From positions 233,285,661-233,349,660 of the forward strand of contig CM042685.1 in the NCBI GenBank assembly GCA_023614405.1: 64,000 nt of DNA. The letters are read 5' to 3'. Numbering within the stretch: position 1 is the stretch's first letter; each line of letters starts with the position of its first letter. A program made the position numbers and the translations under genes. The notes beneath the pieces were generated by a model. That model was given only the letters and a program-made list of their open reading frames with translations. It had not been told where the DNA came from and made no database searches. Shown piece after piece: positions 46,241-57,534 of the stretch. The stretch comes from Avena insularis. Taxonomy: Eukaryota; Streptophyta; Magnoliopsida; Poales; Poaceae.

Positions 46241-47497
46241 GGCGAGAGGGGACCGACGGGCCCGGGCTGAGCTCGTCGTGGTCGATGGCACAGAGGGCTA
46301 TCGGCGTGGACGACGGTAGGGGGCGGTGCTGTGCTCCCTGGCGAAGCTCAACGGCGTGGTGGCGAGACGTGGGGCCGTGCTGATCGGTCGGAACGCTTTG
46401 GTGCTCTGAGCGTGTCCGATGGAGGTTTTGATGGCGACTGGCGCCGGGCGAAGCGGCGGCGCGGCGTGTCGGTGGGGTTCTGCTGGGTGGTGGTGATCAC
46501 GCGTGCACGTGGCAAAGGCGCGCGTGTTCGTGGCGTGTCGAGGGTGGCGCTGTGCACGCCTCGGCATGCTCACAGAGAGGCTTGGCATGGCTTGGGCGTG
46601 TGGTCCAGTAGCTGGCATTGCTCGAGGCTGTGACAGGGAGTGGCGGTGGGGTGCTGGCTAGCTCCTAGACAAGGTTGGCGAGGCTAGTGTTGCTCATAGC
46701 TTGCTGTCGACCATGGGGTGGCAATGGTGCTCTCGGCCTGCTCACCATTGATGACAATGGCCAGCTTACAGTGGTTCTAGAGATTAGTTAAGGTTGTTAG
46801 ATGATCTACTAAGGCTAGTTGTGTCCAGAGACGGAACAAGTTAGGCCCAAAACACTGCTCAACATAGTGTTTTTGATTTTGTTGATTTGAATCTGCAACC
46901 TGTTTGATGAAATGGCCGCATGAACTTAAGTTTTGAATTTTGAAAAGATTTTTGGTGGGTGTGCTAGGCATGTGTTGAGGGTTCTGTGGATGCTTGGGTT
47001 TTGAAAATTGAGCTTGTTTGAGTGGTTTTTGAAATAGTGGGATCTTCCCATATGAAATAGATTCAATTTTAAACTGTCATTTAAACTAAGCATTTGAATG
47101 TTTTTGGATGATCACAAGGTGGGCCTTGATACCTTGTTATGAGTACTATCAAGGGGTGCAAAGATCCATACATGTTTCTGTTAAGTTCTGAAAGTTAGGG
47201 ATAGCCAAAGTAGGCATGGGAGTTAAATTGGCCAAAATGACCATTCAGTTAATTTGTTTGTTTTGACTTGTTTGTCTTTGGGAAATGTTTGGGGATTGTT
47301 TAGATGATGTTATTTTCACCTAAGAATCATTTTACAAGCAAGTAAACATAGAATCATGGCAATTCAAAGGAATCCAAATTCTAATACACACATATGGATG
47401 CTTTCATATTTTTAATTAGAAAAGTTTTTGTTAACCCTAAATTTGATGATTAGAGTTTGATGATCCAAGTTTAGTATTTTTGGGATGTTACAGTACC

Positions 47498-49578
47498 TTG
47501 AGGAATTGATATGCAATAAATTGCTAGAAGGCATATTTGGAATTGGTGAATCATGAACATGATTTTATATACTCCCCATTATATGCATCATCTCAAATTA
47601 CTCACATAAGAAATAAGGATAAAGAAGTCTTTCAAAGATCCTTGCAAGAACCGCAACATTTACAAACGGATAAATTCATGCCAATATGCAACCTACAAGA
47701 GATTGGATGAAAGAATAGTATGCATGGATAAGATACTTTTTACCGAGATAGCAATGGTATGATGTAGTAGATAAGAATTTTTCAATCATCCTAGCTTGGC
47801 TCCAATTATCTGTGGTGACAACACTTTCCTTATAGACTAGACAAGCATCCATTGCATCTCTAATGTACCTAAAACAAAATTCAAGTACATCTTGGTCCCC
47901 AAACTTATTAGGTCCAAAGTGGTTAGACTAACCACAACACATAGGACACACTCCATAAAAATATGTACATATTTAGAGATGAAATTTGAATTTCATGCAC
48001 ATCTTAGCCGTTTAAGGATTTGATGGAGTATACCCTATATATTGGATCAAAGAAAGCAAACACATGGAGGCTTTCAATATCCAAAGAAGATATAATTTGG
48101 AAAAACACCAAAATATTCAAGAAGGCATACAAGGTGTGATAAAACACATTTGTTGCCCAAACTATATCAAAGAATCAAATCAACACAAGATTTGTTCAAC
48201 AAGGTTCAACCAATGAACTAAGCAAAAACTATTGAGAAAAAGGATGAAATAAAAACAAAAATACTCAAGGATTTATCTCATTCAAGAAAATAAAATAGAG
48301 AAGAAACAATGAGATAACAAACTCCCAAAAGAGCAAGGTTTCAACAAATAAACCAAACCCTTAACACTTTTCACAATGGCACAAGGTTTCGAGAAGAAAA
48401 GGTTTGTCTTCCAGTAAAACACATTTTATAATAATCAAAAACATCATCAAAGAGATGTTAAAAAACCAAGGAATACAATGGGAGCCACAAATTTTTTTTG
48501 AAAAGAAAATAAGGCAATAAGAGGTGAAATCCAAGGTGAAGATGATCCACAAATGCTACCACACATAAGTATATCAATTGTCGAAGACAATGAGTGTATT
48601 GGAATTGATTTCTGATGGTATATTGCACGGATATTAAAGATAAATCTTCACAATAAAAAGCATAGGATAGGAATAAAAAGATTAAGCACTATGCAAAGAT
48701 AGAGATTCTTGATAGCTTCAATCTAGTCACACAATCATGCAAAGCAATGATTAGAATAACTTGAATCAAATGGTCTCCCAAAAGATATAGAGATATGCAT
48801 TTGGGGAAGACCGCATCAAGAATTCCTTGCTCAAACAAAGACCAAAAAGACGAGCAATAAAAGCTTCTAACAAAAATAGGACCTTGTTTGAGCCAACATG
48901 CCACCTAGAAACAACATAATCAACAATATCAACTCTAAGTGGCACTACCTCATATGTTCACATTTCCTAGGATTGTGATATGCAAAAGAAGCGTATTACT
49001 CCCCCATAATGTGATATTCAATTTTTCTTAATAAAAGGAAAAGCTGCCTCAACTAGAGAGAATTAATGGACATTTAGAATTTGAATTTCTCATGAGTATG
49101 ACACACCACATAGTGACTAGATAAGCTTGCAGTATCAATACTAAGTGGTAGTACTCACGCACACACATTTTAAGGTTTGAGAGATGCGCGAGGCATATCA
49201 CTCCCCAAAATGGGATATTCCATTAACCACTCAAAAAGAGCCAAATAAGATATCATCAAGATGCATTAGAGGCTCAAAACAAGACACACAGGTAAATGAT
49301 GTGCAAAAAACCTAGACATACTTGAATACACAAAATAAGAAAGCACGAGGAACAACAAATACAAACACATACTTGGTACAAAACCAAAACATGTAAAGGG
49401 GCAAGTAACTTCCAATGTAAATGAGTTTAGTACAAGTTACCGCGAAGAGGCGCATTGGATATAAGATGGGGATAATATAATCCTAATGACTTGGCTTGAT
49501 CAAATATAATATATGAAGATCCCTTAATTCTTCATGAGTTAGCCAAGTCTCCAATGCCCTCCAAAAAACACCTATTGA
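47498..49578 (-). other. Noncoding internal region of Sirevirus 2, right part
   Basis: No gene is seen between the end of gag and the solo LTR. PPT-like boxes occur (minus strand TTATGGGGGAGTAA at 48996-49009, and weaker ones near 47571 and 49201). There is no trace of protease, integrase or RT. Confidence 0.65.
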
Positions 49579-51787
49579 TCAAGTTTGAACTTGTTGGTCC
49601 CCAACTAAGTTGGGTCCTAAGAGGTTAGTCACAATAGGCTTGGCAACCCAAATGGTTCTTTTCTTGACACCACTTTGAGTTCCAACAAACTTGGCAAACA
49701 CATTGCCATCCTTATCCTTCCCAAGAGAATAATCATCATTAATAATGATAGGATTAGATAAGGTACCATTTGAACAGGAAGAGGCAAAGTGCCCCTTCAC
49801 ACGACATATGTAGCAACAAGTGCCCCCCTTTCTTTCCTTCATTGATTTCTTGGCTTGGGGAGAATTATCTTGATTCTTCTTCGGAAGTGTCCTAACTTCA
49901 ACTTGGGCTTGACCTTGTACTTGTGGCCGCTTCCCTTGTTGCTTCTCACTCAAGTGCTTTTTCTTCAATGGACAAGATCTTACATGATGTCCTTCAACCT
50001 TGCACTTGAAGCAAATAATCTTGGCCGAATTATTAACTTGGTTTTGGCCCTTATTCTTGTTTCTCTTGGACTTGTTCTTGTTATTGGAGTTGAATCCAAG
50101 TCCACTTTTATCATTGGGGGATTTTTGCACACTCAAAATATTATTGAGTGTGGATTTCCCTTCATGACTCTTTTCCAAGTCATTCCTCAAGAAAGTGACT
50201 TGGGCCTTGAGCTCTTTGATTTCCTCTACATGGTTAGTAGAAATACAAGTACTAGAGGAAGTAGAAGCTTCATTGTTAGAGCAACAAGGCAAAGCAAGTA
50301 ATCCAACACAAGGTTTATCAATAGTATGGCTAGATGGATTACTAGGACTAGCACATGGCATAATAGCATTTTGAGTAGAACTTGTGCTAATGTCCAAAAG
50401 AGGCTCACAAGATGTTACCTTGGTAATACTTGCCTCATGAGCTAACTTTAGCCCATCATGGGAGATTAGAATATCATTATGAGAGTCCGAGATCTTTTCA
50501 TGACTTTCTTCCAATTTCCTATACTTGCCAGTTAGTAACTCAAGTTGAGCCCTTAGCTCAATGTTCTCCTTTAGGGTAGATGCTTCACAAGAAGTAGAGT
50601 TAGTAGCACAAGCATCATTAATGGAATTTTCCTTTTCAAGCTCATAAGATTCAATTTTTTGTGTGAGGAGACAATTAGTGTGCTTATCCTCGGCAAGCTC
50701 TTGCTTAAGGAGATTTAATCTCCGACTCCCATCATCAAGTTGGAAATCCAACTCCTCTATGGTTCCCATTTGTTTAGTTATGGGGTCCATAACGTGTTTG
50801 AGACAAGTAACAACCTTATTATTACCGCGAAGAGAGGTACACAAAAAAGTCAACTCAAGCAAGAGAGCACTAGTATCCTCATCAATGTCATCATCACTAT
50901 CATCATTATCATTGCTATTATCTTTAGAAGATATATTGGGATCCAAAGTAGGAGATACCTTTGATCCTCTTGCCATAAGGCACATGTGAGCACGGGAGGA
51001 TGAAGATGAGGATATTATTGAATCTTCATTCATGATCATGTATTGCTCAATAGAATGTTTGATTTCCTCTACATTGTTAGATAAACAACTAGAGGAAATA
51101 TAAGCATTTTGTTCATGGGAACAAGGCAAATCAAGCATATCATCTACACTAGTACTCAAATAATTTCTAGATGATATACAAGGACTAGCAACAAAAGGGG
51201 ATATAGCATTATTATTGCAAGAAGTGATTAAGTCTAAAGAAGAAACATTGTAATGGGATAGAGATGAAGGATCATCATTAGAGAGCACAATATCAACATT
51301 GCAATTCCCAACACCACTCACCATATATTTATCTTGTGTCTTGCCACACGTTGGTGAAGTGGGTGAGGGATGAGAACTCATCGCGGCCGGAGGTGGAAGC
51401 AACTTGGAGCTCTTCATGATGTGAAGGAAAAGATATATCTTCGGAGAAACCACCAACAATATTAGAAATGGAACCACCAAATATTTCTTTAAGCTTGGTC
51501 CACTTCTCATGAGACGACTTGCTCTTTACAATCGTCAAGAACAAATTAACTGTGGGGCTCAAAGAGAAAATAATCTCATTAGATACTTGAGCTTAGAGAT
51601 GTAAATTTTTCTCATCCTCTAAAGATAGATTTTGATGATCCATCGGAGGAGAAAAACCTACATCTAGAAGTCGCTCAATATTTGGACATAAGGTCCTAAG
51701 ATTACAAAGCAAGCAATTTATCCACAAAGCATAATTTGTGCCATCAAAGATAACTGTGTCATTGTGCACTATACTACTAGCCGACAT
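49579..51787 (-). pseudogene. gag: Sirevirus 2 gag, long coiled-coil form
   Basis: Starts at 51787 (MSASSIVHNDTVIFDGTNYA, a typical Copia gag opening). It has a stop near 51593, continues in segment 51562-51329, then shifts near 51400-51510 into a 643-codon frame. That frame has Ser-rich and acidic stretches, a coiled-coil region, and two CCHC knuckles: CFKCKVEGHHVRSC (about residues 500-513) and CYICRVKGHFASSC (about 566-579). Its end (FAKFVGTQSGVKKRTIWVAK) matches the gag-pol junction of Sirevirus 1, and then it stops. The polyprotein was therefore truncated at the point where protease would begin. The long second part is uninterrupted. Confidence 0.8.
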
Positions 51788-51829
51788 TTTTACTCTCTAG
51801 ACGGTGAAGCCTAAACAAGGAGAGACCTT

Positions 51830-51841
51830 GCTCTGGTACCA
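51830..51841 (-). other. Primer binding site of Sirevirus 2
   Basis: Minus strand TGGTACCAGAGC, one base different from the initiator tRNA-Met complement (C for T at the sixth base). Confidence 0.85.
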
Positions 51842-52784
51842 ATTGAAAGGATAGAGATGTCGCCTAGAGGGGGGGTGAATAGGCAATTTCAAAACTATTA
51901 CTGTTTTGACTTAATAGAATGCGGAATTAAACTAACGTTTATTTTACAAGCACAAAACCTAAATACACTAGGCTCAACTAAGTGCACCAACAACAAGTTA
52001 AGCTAATCAATATAGCACAAAAGTGATAAGAAAGATATAAGTACTTCAAGCTCGATGTATATCACAAGGAAAGTAAGCTCGGATATAGAGATAACCGAGG
52101 CACGCGGAGACGAAGAAGTATTCCCGTGTTCCCTTACAAGTAAGGTACGTCACGTTGGAGAGGTGTGGGATTCCACAAAGGATTTCCCAATGCCGCGAAG
52201 GCTCACCTTCTTCTCCAAGTCTATCCCACGAAGGAATAGGCCCCTTCCTTATGGCTAGCTTTTTCTCCACTCCGAAGATGGCAAGCTCCACAACCACTTC
52301 ACAAGCTCCACGAAGGAGAAGCCCGGGTCTCTTCATAATCTTCCACGAAGAGGACACCGCGGTACCAACCGCCAAGCCAACTAGGAGGTCACCCTCCAAG
52401 AGTAACAAGCTCACAGTCTCTCACTCAAACAAATCGAAATGGAGAGCTCAACACTTATGCAAGAATGCAAAGAAAAAACACCAAGGGTGCTCAAATCCTT
52501 CACTCTGAAATCCCACCAAAGCAACAAGTACTAGGAAGGAATTAGGGAGGAAGAACAATGGTGGAAACTAACAAATGACTCCAAGATCTATATCCAATGG
52601 GTTCCCCTCACTTAGAGGAGGAATTAATTGGTGGGGATTATAGATCTAGATTTCCTCTTCCAAAGCCCTCAAAAAGATGCAAGAATCATAGGAGGGAAGG
52701 GAGAGGAAGAAAGCTCAAAGGGGTCAACAAATGGTGGTAAAAAACGTGCTAAAGAACCCTAGAAGTTAGGGGAAGAATCCCCCC

Positions 52785-52791
52785 TTTTATA
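52785..52791 (-). promoter_or_regulatory. TATA box of Sirevirus 2 5' LTR
   Basis: Minus strand GGGGTATAAAAGGGG, identical context to the 3' LTR. Confidence 0.7.
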
Positions 52792-52847
52792 CCCCTTCAA
52801 GGGGGATCACCGTTGGAGGCAAAACATGTTGGACGGACACGTTCCGG

Positions 52848-53012
52848 CGGCGGAATCGGTGCCACCGGATCTGCCGCCAGAATTTCCAGTCAAAACCGGA
52901 AGTTCCGGTAAAAACCGAAACAACATACTGGACCGATTTTCGGTGGTTTGCCGGAAATTTCCGGCGGTCGCCAGAAATTCTGGCCACAGGCTCGGCCTCG
53001 CCGGAATTCCCG
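52848..53012. repeat. CCGGAA-type palindrome cluster, 5' LTR of Sirevirus 2
   Basis: ACCGGAAGTTCCGGT (52895-52909) and CCGGAAATTTCCGG (52951-52964) with further half-sites, upstream of the TATA box as in the 3' LTR. Some arms differ from the 3' copy by single bases. Confidence 0.8.
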
Positions 53013-54352
53013 CCAGAACAAAACAGGGCACACGAAAACGGCGATAACTTTTGCGTCCGGACTCTGATTTCGATGATCTTGGGATTGTTTTGACGAGGAC
53101 ATAAAGCCCTAAAATATTGTGCAGAGAAACATCATAGTACAAAATAGGAGGATAGAACCAAATGAAGAAAGGTAAGAAGCCCCCCTATAAGAAGAACCGA
53201 TAAAACCTTCAAACTCGAAAACGTCATAGAAGATGCATACGAATTCCGTTTTTGATGAACTTGGGCTTGTTGAAGATCTAGCAACAAGCTTAAGAACCTC
53301 ACATGGAGAAATACCAAGAAGAAACAAAATAGAAAGATGCAAAGAATGCAAAGGATTGAGCTCCCTATGATGATGTGATCAAGTTACCCAACTGAAATCC
53401 CCTCTTAATAGTGCGGCTATGTATCCTATAACCCGGTCTCCCAACAACAACCTTGAGACCGGTAAAAGGAAAACCTAGCAAGGCCATACCTTTGCCTTGT
53501 GCATCCTCCTTGATCTTGATGACAACACTTCAATCTCCATCCAAGCCGGAATGCATCACTTGATCATTGTTGCTTCGTGAAGACTCCTAATTTTCTCCCA
53601 CATACACCAGTATTGGATAGCTTCATTAATACATGTATTCACATGTCCATTATCACAAATATGGAAGACAAGCTTCAAGCAAATGATCTTCTCGAGATGC
53701 TTATATTGAACTTGCCCTTCTCAACCTTGATGACTATCACCACTTGATGTCATCCTCTCATGGGATATATAAGATCTTCACTTTTGAAGTATGCCCATGG
53801 AAAGATACCTATCCCATATAGAAAACACAAAGGCACATATATAATGGGTTAGTTCATGATGCATAATTTACAATGCTTACCATACCACAAGATCCATGTG
53901 GTACATTCTTTATGCTTTATGTGTTGACCAACTTGAAATCACTCTTCACTCTTTGTATAGGTCAGCCATGTATATTCTCATGCTCCATATCAATATATTG
54001 AGGTACGTAAAGAACTCTTAATTTGATTACATGCTATAAATCTTAGTCAATCATAGATCAACTAATGAGGCTATCATGACACCGTCTTAGAGCCATATCT
54101 TCAATTCTTCTATTGAGATCACACTCTTAAGATCTTGATCATATCATATTCTTCTCTTCAACTCGATTATCTTGATGCCAATACTCAAGGTATATCTTTA
54201 TCTTCATGGCATCCATACTTGAATCCAACACATAGACTACAAGCATGACCTATGGAATATTCCTTCATATAAAACTCAGTGAAAACATTAGTCCATAGGG
54301 ATTGTCATTAATCACCAAAACCACACATAGGGGCAATTACTCTTTCACTGTT

Positions 54353-54706
54353 CCACCATGCTCTTGCATCTCCCGCGAGATAGTGGGTGGCAAACATTAC
54401 TTTCTCGTTGGCTTCCACTCCTGCAACTTCTAGGTTGTTCTCCATGGTCTGCAGCCAATCATCTGCATCTAAGGGCTCTTCAGGCTTACTAAAGACGTGT
54501 GGATTAGCATTCTGGAAGTTCTTGAGCTTGGATCCATGGTTGTCCTGATTTCCATGGCCTTGGTTGTTGTTGGCCATCTGAGCTATGTGTTGAAGGGTAG
54601 CTAAGTTGGCTTGACGTTCGGCTCTTTCAGCTTCGCGGTCAGAAACCAACATTTGCAACATCTGCAACATGGGGTCCGAGGATGAACTGCTTCCTCCGTG
54701 AGGCAT
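54353..54706 (-). pseudogene. gag: Outer gypsy element: gag N-terminus
   Basis: The start is placed at ATG 54704-54706 (MPHGGSSSSSDPMLQ), because upstream in-frame codons lack gag character. The protein has a Ser stretch, a short helix (DREAERAERQANLATLQ), then the gag domain: FSKPEEPLDADDWLQTMENN and EKVMFATHYLAGDARAWW, where Sirevirus 2 interrupts it. The continuation is at 39210-39620. No stop occurs in this part. Confidence 0.85.
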
Positions 54707-54945
54707 ATGAACATTGAGATAGATCATGAGAAAAGAGGGAAATTTCTAAGGTTCAGGGGTTCTGTTTTGGAAAAGTTTTTGAAGTTTGACTCAGAGTTTT
54801 CTAGCAACTTTCTTTTCATTCATTCATAACACACCATAAAAACACACACCACAACAAGGAAAACAGATGGTTTTAAGAACCATTCTGTGAAGCTACGATA
54901 CAGTGGGACTGGATACAACTCACTAACGCTAGTGCTCAAGTGCTA

Positions 54946-55713
54946 CTACTCATCATCGTCAATGAAGGCGAAGTCATCCTCATCAGTGAAGAAGTCCATG
55001 GCTTGATCCTCCAGAAAGTCATCACCGTCACTAAGGTAAGAGTAGGGGTCTCCATGAAGGTCTTCCCCTGCATTCTCCCTCTCCTCAAGCTGCATTTCTC
55101 TCTCGTGGATGGTCTCCTCCAAATCTGTGATCCTGTGGCGAAGACGGGCCATGATGCGCTCCTTCTTGTCAAGCTGACGCCGACGAGACTGGCGACCCTT
55201 CACCAGCATGGCAATGGTCTGGTCCTTCTTGACTGCGATGGCATGTTTGTGGTTGGCGTAGGAGCGGGCATTATCTAACTCCTTCTGCCGGTCATACATC
55301 ATGAAGCTGAGGTGGTCCACTTGATTCTTCGGCTCAGGGTGATATGGTGCCTCCAGTGGCTGTCTCATAACATCACGCCTTGGATAGAACTCAAAGCGGG
55401 TACCCTTCATTTGATTGATGCTTTGCCCACACAGACAGGCAAGAGCTTCCTGCATGACCCTGGCAAGTCCATCTAGCCAGTTGTTCTCTCTTAAGGTAAA
55501 TTGGACTCCCTCTGAAGTGGGGGCTTCAATCTTCCCTCTGAGACTTTCAACAATCAGCCATTGCAATTCTCCTCCTTCCTGATCGTTTAGCTGAGCTCCG
55601 AAGAACTCGGGGTGCGGGCGCTCCAGAAGTTCCAAAAGCTGGTCCAAGTCACGCTCAAAGATGAGATCTCCTCCATTTCCCAATTGATAGAACTTGTTAT
55701 ACTTCACGTCCAT
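54946..55713 (-). CDS. Accessory ORF between LTR and gag of the outer element (255 aa)
   Basis: An uninterrupted 255-codon frame lies between the primer binding site and gag, on the same strand. I do not recognise a named domain. Residues 1-130 look globular (FYQLGNGGDLIFERDLDQLL, then FTLRENNWLDGLARVMQEAL). Residues about 135-215 form a charged helix or coiled coil with a basic cluster (KGRQSRRRQLDKKERIMARL) and an acidic one (ETIHEREMQLEERE). The last 40 residues are very acidic (SYLSDGDDFLEDQAMDFFTD and on). It starts at ATG 55711-55713, about 215 bases after the PBS. It is intact although gag and protease have stops. It may be a nucleic-acid-binding or regulatory protein; function unknown. 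Confidence 0.65.
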   Translation of the reverse strand: MDVKYNKFYQLGNGGDLIFERDLDQLLELLERPHPEFFGAQLNDQEGGELQWLIVESLRGKIEAPTSEGVQFTLRENNWLDGLARVMQEALACLCGQSINQMKGTRFEFYPRRDVMRQPLEAPYHPEPKNQVDHLSFMMYDRQKELDNARSYANHKHAIAVKKDQTIAMLVKGRQSRRRQLDKKERIMARLRHRITDLEETIHEREMQLEERENAGEDLHGDPYSYLSDGDDFLEDQAMDFFTDEDDFAFIDDDE

Positions 55714-55927
55714 CTATAAGAATGTAGGATGAGTAAGTTAGTAGAGTGATCAAGTGTGTCAAATTTTATGTAAGTTTGCAAGAATTTTTGAGTAACATGA
55801 ATTTTCATGAAAGAATCTAAGTGATAAGAACGAGAATAGGTTTTCATAAATACTCACTTCTTTTGTTTTGAAACTAAGTTTTTGATTCAAACTTCCATTC
55901 TAATCTAGGGTCTCCTATGGTCAGGAT

Positions 55928-55940
55928 GGCTCTGATACCA
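55928..55940 (-). other. Primer binding site of the outer gypsy element
   Basis: Minus strand TGGTATCAGAGCC, initiator tRNA-Met complement, three bases inside the 5' LTR edge. Confidence 0.9.
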
Positions 55941-56166
55941 ACTTGTTAACACCCAGAATTTTAATCCCAGATGCCTGTTATGCCATACATCGCAATCCTA
56001 GGATTATCATTTTTGCGAGACATAACAGATTGGATATCACAGTACATCATCCATTACAAACCATACATAAGGTCTTACAACAAATAAAGGATCACATGAT
56101 CCAGTCTTAGTACAATCAAAGCAGCGGAATAACAACGATAGCATGGGCGAGGCTCCATCTTCATGG

Positions 56167-56249
56167 TCACAGGCAATGCTGACGATGGGAGATGATCCTA
56201 GTTTTGTAACCTTCCTGCAGTCCATCCTCCCGATAGTCCGCTTCATAGT
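56167..56249 (-). CDS. Candidate acidic last exon in the outer LTR
   Basis: Acceptor-like TTCCCGTGGCCAG (minus strand), phase 1, then YEADYREDGLQEGYK and a longer tail to TGA at 56167-56169. Compared with the solo LTR copy, a small indel removes the early stop and several residues differ, so this exon looks less constrained. Confidence 0.35.
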
Positions 56250-57447
56250 CTGGCCACGGGAATAGCCAGGGACAAAGCCATGAGTACTCTTTAAGTACTC
56301 ACAAACTAAGACTAACAAGTGATGTGGTTTTGAGTAGGAATACTAAGCTCTAGGTTGTTTTGCAAAAAGCCAGATTTATCTCTAACTGAGTTTAGAAGCA
56401 AAGAAAACTAGTTTAAGGTTTTATAACACCTAAGTGGGAACTCAAGTTTCACTTTCACAACTCTGTTGTGGTCAAGTCAAAGCCATGATTCAAATCACAA
56501 GTCATTTTGAAAATATCTGACGATAGAACAGTATGGCCACTCCAACTGTCCATAACTGCGGACGCGGCTATTCGAATAGTTTGACACTCTGCAGAGGTGG
56601 TACACTTTCACCACAACATTCGATACATCCTTCAGGAACAATCCTAAATTCACCATACTCAGTATGCGGATAATCAATCCTAACCTTTCAATTACACGCC
56701 CTAGTATAGGCACCTCTCCTATGAGTTTGGCCTCCCAACCATGACCATCTGTCATCTTGGGAACTGCATAGGTGGACAATCTTCACGAGGTATCGTCAAC
56801 TCAAACCTCGGCCGCAAGGGAACCCATACTAAGGTATATAAACTGCCAGTCAAGCCCTACCCAAATTTCGGGTATTGTGGTTGTACGGTAAAATTGGAAT
56901 GGTATCGCATCCAGACAACCATCAGTTTTATAAAGGGGCTAAGGCTCATGCCTCAACATTTTCATCATCAAAATCATGTGGTGTTCAAGAACACATGCCA
57001 AAACATTTCATTAGAATGACTCATCATTCTAAGGTTTTCATAATCATTTTCACCAAGTATTCCCATCTAAAGTGATCAAGTTTTATGCTTAGCACTAGCC
57101 ACTACAAGTGGGGGTAAAACTAATGAGGGGTGATAATCAAGTGTGAATTATCTAAGTTCAATCTCATGCCTCAGGATGACATCAAGATTTATCTAACTTA
57201 GGCCAAGTTTTATGCTCTTTATGCTACCTTTAAATATATTTCTAAAATCTACAATTCACTCAGTAAACACAAATAGAAAGCTTTGATAAAGAAATAAAAT
57301 ACTAAAGCTTGCAATTAAAACTGGGATTTGGTATCATCAAGTGGTGTAATCACACATGCCCTAAGAAACTAGTTGGCATAGCTATCATGCAAGTGTTAAC
57401 TTGCAAAGTCAACTTGTTTTGTGAAGCTTGCTTAGTTAGTAGCTTGC

Positions 57448-57534
57448 CTTGTGTAGTGCAGTGATTGAAGTTCTCCTCAGCTTCTTCCTCGTAGTAGTCT
57501 CCTTCCTCTTCGTATCCTTGGTTGGTACTAGCAT
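57448..57534 (-). CDS. Candidate 87-base acidic mini-exon in the outer LTR
   Basis: Acceptor GTATTTATTTATAG and GC-type donor CACAAG/GCAAGC on the minus strand, phase 1 at both ends. The peptide is ASTNQGYEEEGDYYEEEAEE, then NFNHCTTQ. It is the same length and has the same splice edges as 44996-45082. No ATG is seen in the leader exon between the TATA box and the first donor-like site, so how translation would start is unclear. Confidence 0.45.

Larger units (their letters stand above)
43468..47492 (-). mobile_element. Solo LTR of the outer gypsy family (4025 bp)
   Basis: TGTCAACACCC to GGGATGTTACA with perfect TSDs GTACC at 43463-43467 and 47493-47497. It is closely related over its whole length to the outer element's LTR at 55944-59928, so it is a second member of that family that entered Sirevirus 2 and recombined to a solo LTR. 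Minus-strand orientation, TATA at 46231-46240. Confidence 0.9.
39626..54347 (-). mobile_element. Sirevirus 2, gag-only (non-autonomous) element
   Basis: Complete insertion with TSDs CTGTT at 39621-39625 and 54348-54352, entering the outer element's gag within its AWWNS segment. LTRs are 39626-42141 (3') and 51844-54347 (5'), with TGAAAG/CTTTCA ends, a PPT at 42142-42155 and a primer binding site at 51830-51841. The only coding region is a gag. No protease, integrase, RT or RNase H is present in roughly 5.6 kb of remaining own internal sequence, so it must have depended on an autonomous Sirevirus. A solo gypsy LTR later entered at 43468. Confidence 0.9.
51844..54347 (-). repeat. 5' LTR of Sirevirus 2 (2504 bp)
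   Basis: TGAAAGGATAGAG to TTACTCTTTCA. Contains TATA at 52785-52791 and the U5 motif tagagggggggtgaatagg near 51868-51886. Confidence 0.95.

Noticed and set aside
45876..46633. Several GC-rich open frames as host genes
   Set aside because: They are in the promoter-leader region of the solo LTR and have equivalents in the LTR at 58350-59120 with no frame conservation overall.
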